This document shows, piece by piece, positions 60,967 to 64,000 of a DNA stretch of 64,000 nt (the stretch's first letter is position 1; each line of letters begins with the position of its first letter). The notes below the pieces were generated by a model. It searched no databases, was not told where the DNA came from, and was given only the letters and a program-made list of their open reading frames with translations. The stretch comes from Cellvibrio sp. UBA7671 (lineage in GTDB: Bacteria; Pseudomonadota; Gammaproteobacteria; Pseudomonadales; Cellvibrionaceae). Where the stretch lies: NCBI GenBank assembly GCA_002483145.1, contig DLHJ01000016.1, forward strand, positions 248,001-312,000, read 5' to 3'. The translations under genes and the position numbers were made by a program.

Positions 60967-63570
60967 ATGAAATTTAAAATTAGTTACATGGCGCTCTTTA
61001 TGAGTAGCTTGCTGCTGCAGGCTTGCGGTGGCGGCGGTTTAGCGGGTGACGAAAAGGACAGTACTGATCCATTAATTCCCGAGCCAGTAGTCGATGATGG
61101 TTCTGATCGTCCTCGCCCCTCTGAATCCACTCCGTTTATGAAAGCGGATGGTTGGATGCTGAAGGATGTTTCCGGGCAGCCTGTTTTTCTACGTGGAGCC
61201 AATATCCTGTTTGGTGACAATCCGTTGGAGCGGATTAAGAATATTACACCAGCGGCAGAAATTGGCTCTAACGTTGTGCGTTTACAAGTAAAGAAAACCA
61301 CGCGCAAAGAAGAGCTGGAAGGCGCACTGGTGGACATCATCGGTAAAAATATGGTGGCACTGATTACTTTGGTCGATGATTCATTGACCTGTAAAGATGA
61401 TGCCGATGAGCTGGATAAAGTCGTCAGCGATTTGTGGTTGGGGACTTGGTTGGAAGTAATTGCACAAGACCGCTTTCAGCCACATCTCATGATTAATGTT
61501 GCTAATCAGTGGGGCCCCAAAAGTGTGTTCACTGAAAACACTGTCGGCTACGGCGATTATATAGAAGCGCACAAATTGGCAATCCGGGAATTCCGTAAGG
61601 CCGGCTTGAAAGTGCCTTTAGTGATCGACGCGGCGGGTTGCGGTCAGGATTATTATTCCTTTACAGCTGGGCGGGCGCGCGAGCTAAAAGCTGCAGACAC
61701 CCAAGGTAATCTGGTGTTATCAGTGCACGGATTTGGCGAAACCTGGAATAGCGATGACAAGGTGCGCACCGCGATGACCAGCTTGGCGAAAACCAATATG
61801 CCGATTGTGATGAGTGGTTTCGGTGGCTCTGCTGTTGCGCCCCAAAATGAGGTTGATCACCTGGGTATTATGAGAAAGGGCTATGGCGATGGCGGTATGG
61901 GCTTTTCTATCCCTTGGCAATCTGCGGAGGATAAAGCGGCTTACGCTATGACACTGGACACACCATTGTTTTTGCGCGGTGCAAGCATCCGTACCGATGT
62001 GTTTATTCCAAAAACCTATGTCGACAACGGCAAACTCGGCATTGTCATGTACTTAAAAGATGCCAATGGACGCTACGCCAATACCGGGTGGAATCAGGCA
62101 AGCAGCATGAATTTTGATGCATGGAATAAATTGAATTTTAAATTGACCAGCGTCGATTATCTAAAAGGCATAGGTGCTTACGTCGAAGATGGTTTTGATT
62201 TGACGGCGGTACAAAAAATCGGATTTGAAATTGTTGCAAATGGCAAGCCAGTAGATGTAAGCGGCAATTTGATATTCGATAATCTCACTGTATTCCCAGG
62301 CATCCCTCCTGTATATATCGCTAATTTTGATGCGAGTAATGAAGAGTGGGAGGCTCATTGGGGTCCATTCACCACGGCTGCTGCTGATGGAAAGTTAACA
62401 ATCCTACCAACCGGCGGTGGCGATGGTGCGATAGATCTGCAGGGCTGGAAAGCACCAAGCCTTTATTCAATTCCGCTAGACACGGCATTAGAGGTAGTTT
62501 TGCGCGTTTACGTCCCTGCATCTTATTCAGCTGAAAGTAATGCTTGGTTGAAAATATTTGGTCAATTCGGTGCGAATTGGGAAATTTGGAAGGATATCCC
62601 TGCGCAAAGCTTTGCGAGCCTTACTGTTGGTGCTTGGAATACTGTGAAGTTCAATGTGGATTTCAGTGATGCTAGCCCAGCGCAAGCATTTGGTATTCAG
62701 TTGGGCGGCTTTAGTGGCGCTATGGCAGAGCCTTTGCTGGTAGATTTTATTGAGATTAATGATCCCAATAAGAAGAACACAAAGATTATCAATGCCCAGC
62801 AGTTAGCGAGTGCATTCGATGGTGACGCAGAAGCCTATTCCGTCATTTGGGATAAAATGGCGTCATTGGCAGTGGTTGATGGTGTGCTGGAGGTTCGCAA
62901 TACCAATACCGGTGGTGATGCAGATGTTGCAGTTGGTAAAGGCGATATCAATAGTAAGAAATTGAATTTGGCTGGCCCAGTGACCATTAGGGCTAAAGTC
63001 TTTGTGCCTGCTAATCTTGCGGGTAACACGGATTTCTTTTTTAACTTCTTTATGCAAGATGCAGGTTGGAATCATTTCTCCTTCCCAACCATGACCATCG
63101 ACCAATTTACTCCCGGCGAATGGACTGAAATAGAAATTGTTGAAGATACTTTTAATCCCAATTTCAACCGATTGGGCAATCTGCAACACTTCGGCTTCCA
63201 ATTTGGTGGTCCCGGTGTAAATGCCACTATAAAAGTGGATGATGTGCAAATTTGGGGTAACGTTGAAGTTGAGGATGCCCAGCCTATCCTAACGATAGGT
63301 TTTGAATCCCAGGCAGAGGTTGATGGATTCAAGTTCGATTATGCTGGCGGTGCTTTGAGCGAGGGAGTATTGGCTGGGGCAAATACAAAAGCTTGGACTA
63401 ATAGTACTTTGCCATTCGGGTGGATTGCTAACAGCTGGATCGGTAATGGCGGTTACGACATGTCATTATCGGAAAGCGCATTAGATTTAACAGCGAGAGG
63501 AGAAGACATTGTCAACGGAGAATACGGTATTGAAGCGACTAGTATTCCCGTCAATTTTGTAAAACCCTAA
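60967..63570 (+). CDS. GH5_8-mannanase-like surface lipoprotein, catalytic residues lost
   Basis: An 867-residue lipoprotein: lipobox LLLQAC (Cys20), glycine/acidic linker to ~55, a GH5_8 beta-mannanase-like barrel (~58-315; GSNVVRLQV, LMINVAN, VIDAAGCGQDY, LSVHGFGE), then about three beta-sandwich carbohydrate-binding-like domains to the C-terminus (~320-450, ~450-600, ~610-760, tail). The acid/base position, NEW in mannanases, is NQW (Gln181, codon 61507-61509), and the nucleophile position, GEFG, is SGFG (Gly284, codon 61816-61818). Both catalytic glutamates are absent while fold motifs remain, so a glycan-binding role is likely, perhaps as a partner of receptor 3. Confidence 0.82.
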   Translation: MKFKISYMALFMSSLLLQACGGGGLAGDEKDSTDPLIPEPVVDDGSDRPRPSESTPFMKADGWMLKDVSGQPVFLRGANILFGDNPLERIKNITPAAEIGSNVVRLQVKKTTRKEELEGALVDIIGKNMVALITLVDDSLTCKDDADELDKVVSDLWLGTWLEVIAQDRFQPHLMINVANQWGPKSVFTENTVGYGDYIEAHKLAIREFRKAGLKVPLVIDAAGCGQDYYSFTAGRARELKAADTQGNLVLSVHGFGETWNSDDKVRTAMTSLAKTNMPIVMSGFGGSAVAPQNEVDHLGIMRKGYGDGGMGFSIPWQSAEDKAAYAMTLDTPLFLRGASIRTDVFIPKTYVDNGKLGIVMYLKDANGRYANTGWNQASSMNFDAWNKLNFKLTSVDYLKGIGAYVEDGFDLTAVQKIGFEIVANGKPVDVSGNLIFDNLTVFPGIPPVYIANFDASNEEWEAHWGPFTTAAADGKLTILPTGGGDGAIDLQGWKAPSLYSIPLDTALEVVLRVYVPASYSAESNAWLKIFGQFGANWEIWKDIPAQSFASLTVGAWNTVKFNVDFSDASPAQAFGIQLGGFSGAMAEPLLVDFIEINDPNKKNTKIINAQQLASAFDGDAEAYSVIWDKMASLAVVDGVLEVRNTNTGGDADVAVGKGDINSKKLNLAGPVTIRAKVFVPANLAGNTDFFFNFFMQDAGWNHFSFPTMTIDQFTPGEWTEIEIVEDTFNPNFNRLGNLQHFGFQFGGPGVNATIKVDDVQIWGNVEVEDAQPILTIGFESQAEVDGFKFDYAGGALSEGVLAGANTKAWTNSTLPFGWIANSWIGNGGYDMSLSESALDLTARGEDIVNGEYGIEATSIPVNFVKP

Positions 63571-63585
63571 GTTTGTCATCTTATA

Positions 63586-63614
63586 AAAATTGGCCCCATA
63601 GCGGGGCCAATTTT
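63586..63614 (+). terminator. Terminator after GH5_8-like lipoprotein
   Basis: A 12 bp stem AAAATTGGCCCC / GGGGCCAATTTT with a 5 nt loop, 16 bp after the stop codon; it ends the receptor 3-lipoprotein unit. Confidence 0.93.
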
Positions 63615-64000
63615 ATTTAAGCTATAAGTGCTTCCCACCTACGCCATAATCAATCACGGCCAGATCAGTATTAGTTTTCGGTGCAATTTGTTTTTGCCAA
63701 CAATACTATCGCCCCCGGCATTTGAATTTATTTGTCAGTTTTACTTCCTCGTACTAAAGCGTTTTGATGTTTGCTCGGAGTGGCCTGCCGATGGTGCGAG
63801 TCTTGCCTGCATCGCTACATAGTATTTCATGCCACATATTCACTGATACTGGCCTCTCTTCGCCTGACCTTTGAATACATCCTTTTAACGCATCACTTAC
63901 CGGTTGACTTTTATGCAATTGAGTTGAGGCTGGTCTTGTTAGCGGAAAGCTATCTGTGCTGATGCTTTTCGGAAGTGATCTAGCGCAGGAAAACGCAGTG
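63615..64000. other. Non-coding end of window
   Basis: I see no convincing gene, repeat or regulatory element in these 386 bases. Short frames exist on the plus strand but lack ribosome sites, signal peptides or recognisable motifs. Confidence 0.5.

Noticed and set aside
1-64000. CRISPR arrays, tRNA or rRNA genes, prophage or insertion-sequence genes
   Set aside because: None was recognised on either strand; no regularly spaced direct repeats, cloverleaf genes, transposases or integrases were seen.

Overview
The window looks like chromosomal DNA of a polysaccharide-degrading gammaproteobacterium, most likely a Cellvibrio-like member of the Cellvibrionaceae. This placement is inferred from the protein set and not from a marker gene. 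The evidence is secreted glycoside hydrolases (GH16, two GH18, GH19, GH20) with serine-rich linkers and CBM5/12, CBM6 and CBM10 modules, large TonB-dependent receptors of the Xanthomonas/Caulobacter type, and FAD-dependent 'tryptophan halogenase' paralogues beside them. No rRNA, tRNA, CRISPR, phage or transposase gene was seen.

Layout. (1) 1-7.9 kb: a mirror-image pair of modules, each with an NNP-family nitrate transporter and a PP2C-phosphatase/Ser-Thr-kinase fusion, diverging from a 0.57 kb spacer. The left kinase runs off the window edge. Two small genes of unknown role follow. (2) 8-13.7 kb: a TonB receptor, an alkaline-phosphatase-superfamily enzyme, a PhoD-type phosphatase and an SMP-30-like beta-propeller, probably for scavenging phosphoesters. 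(3) 13.8-19.7 kb: an ECF sigma/anti-sigma/lipoprotein operon, a secreted subtilase, an outer-membrane barrel and a secreted low-complexity protein. Three matching GGAAT-N16/17-CGTT promoters tie the sigma operon, the subtilase and the low-complexity protein together. (4) 19.8-21.3 kb: a CBM6/beta-gamma-crystallin/GH19 chitinase. (5) 21.8-29.9 kb: a D-amino-acid operon (PLP deaminase, GntP permease, RpiR regulator, D-aminoacylase, RidA) ending in a GH20 hexosaminidase and split by a 108 bp structured repeat. (6) 30.1-56.4 kb: a chitin/GlcNAc locus with a seven-helix membrane AraC regulator, two GH18 chitinases, two paralogous TonB receptors, five halogenase-like flavoproteins, a JmjC/cupin protein, a NagX-like acyltransferase and a GH16-CBM10-CBM6 protein. 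An envelope-stress cluster (DUF4398, OmpA, DUF3309, BON) sits inside it on the minus strand. (7) 56.6-63.6 kb: an exported glutathione peroxidase, then a TonB receptor with a GH5_8-like lipoprotein whose two catalytic glutamates are both missing, preceded by two tandem LacI-type operators.

The most interesting signal is regulatory. Five intergenic regions in block 6 carry two copies of a GT(T/G)CGACTTTT-like word 20-22 bp apart, followed at a fixed 40/41 or 51 bp by an extended -10 element (TGnTARnnT). They precede two TonB receptors, a chitinase, the GH16 protein and an otherwise unannotated 46-codon ORF that has its own terminator. The array has the form expected for an AraC-family activator, and the membrane AraC protein inside the locus is the natural candidate. 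A working model, which is inference, is an AraC-controlled chitin regulon in which extracellular chitinases feed TonB receptors, while halogenase-like and JmjC-like enzymes perform an unknown modification step.
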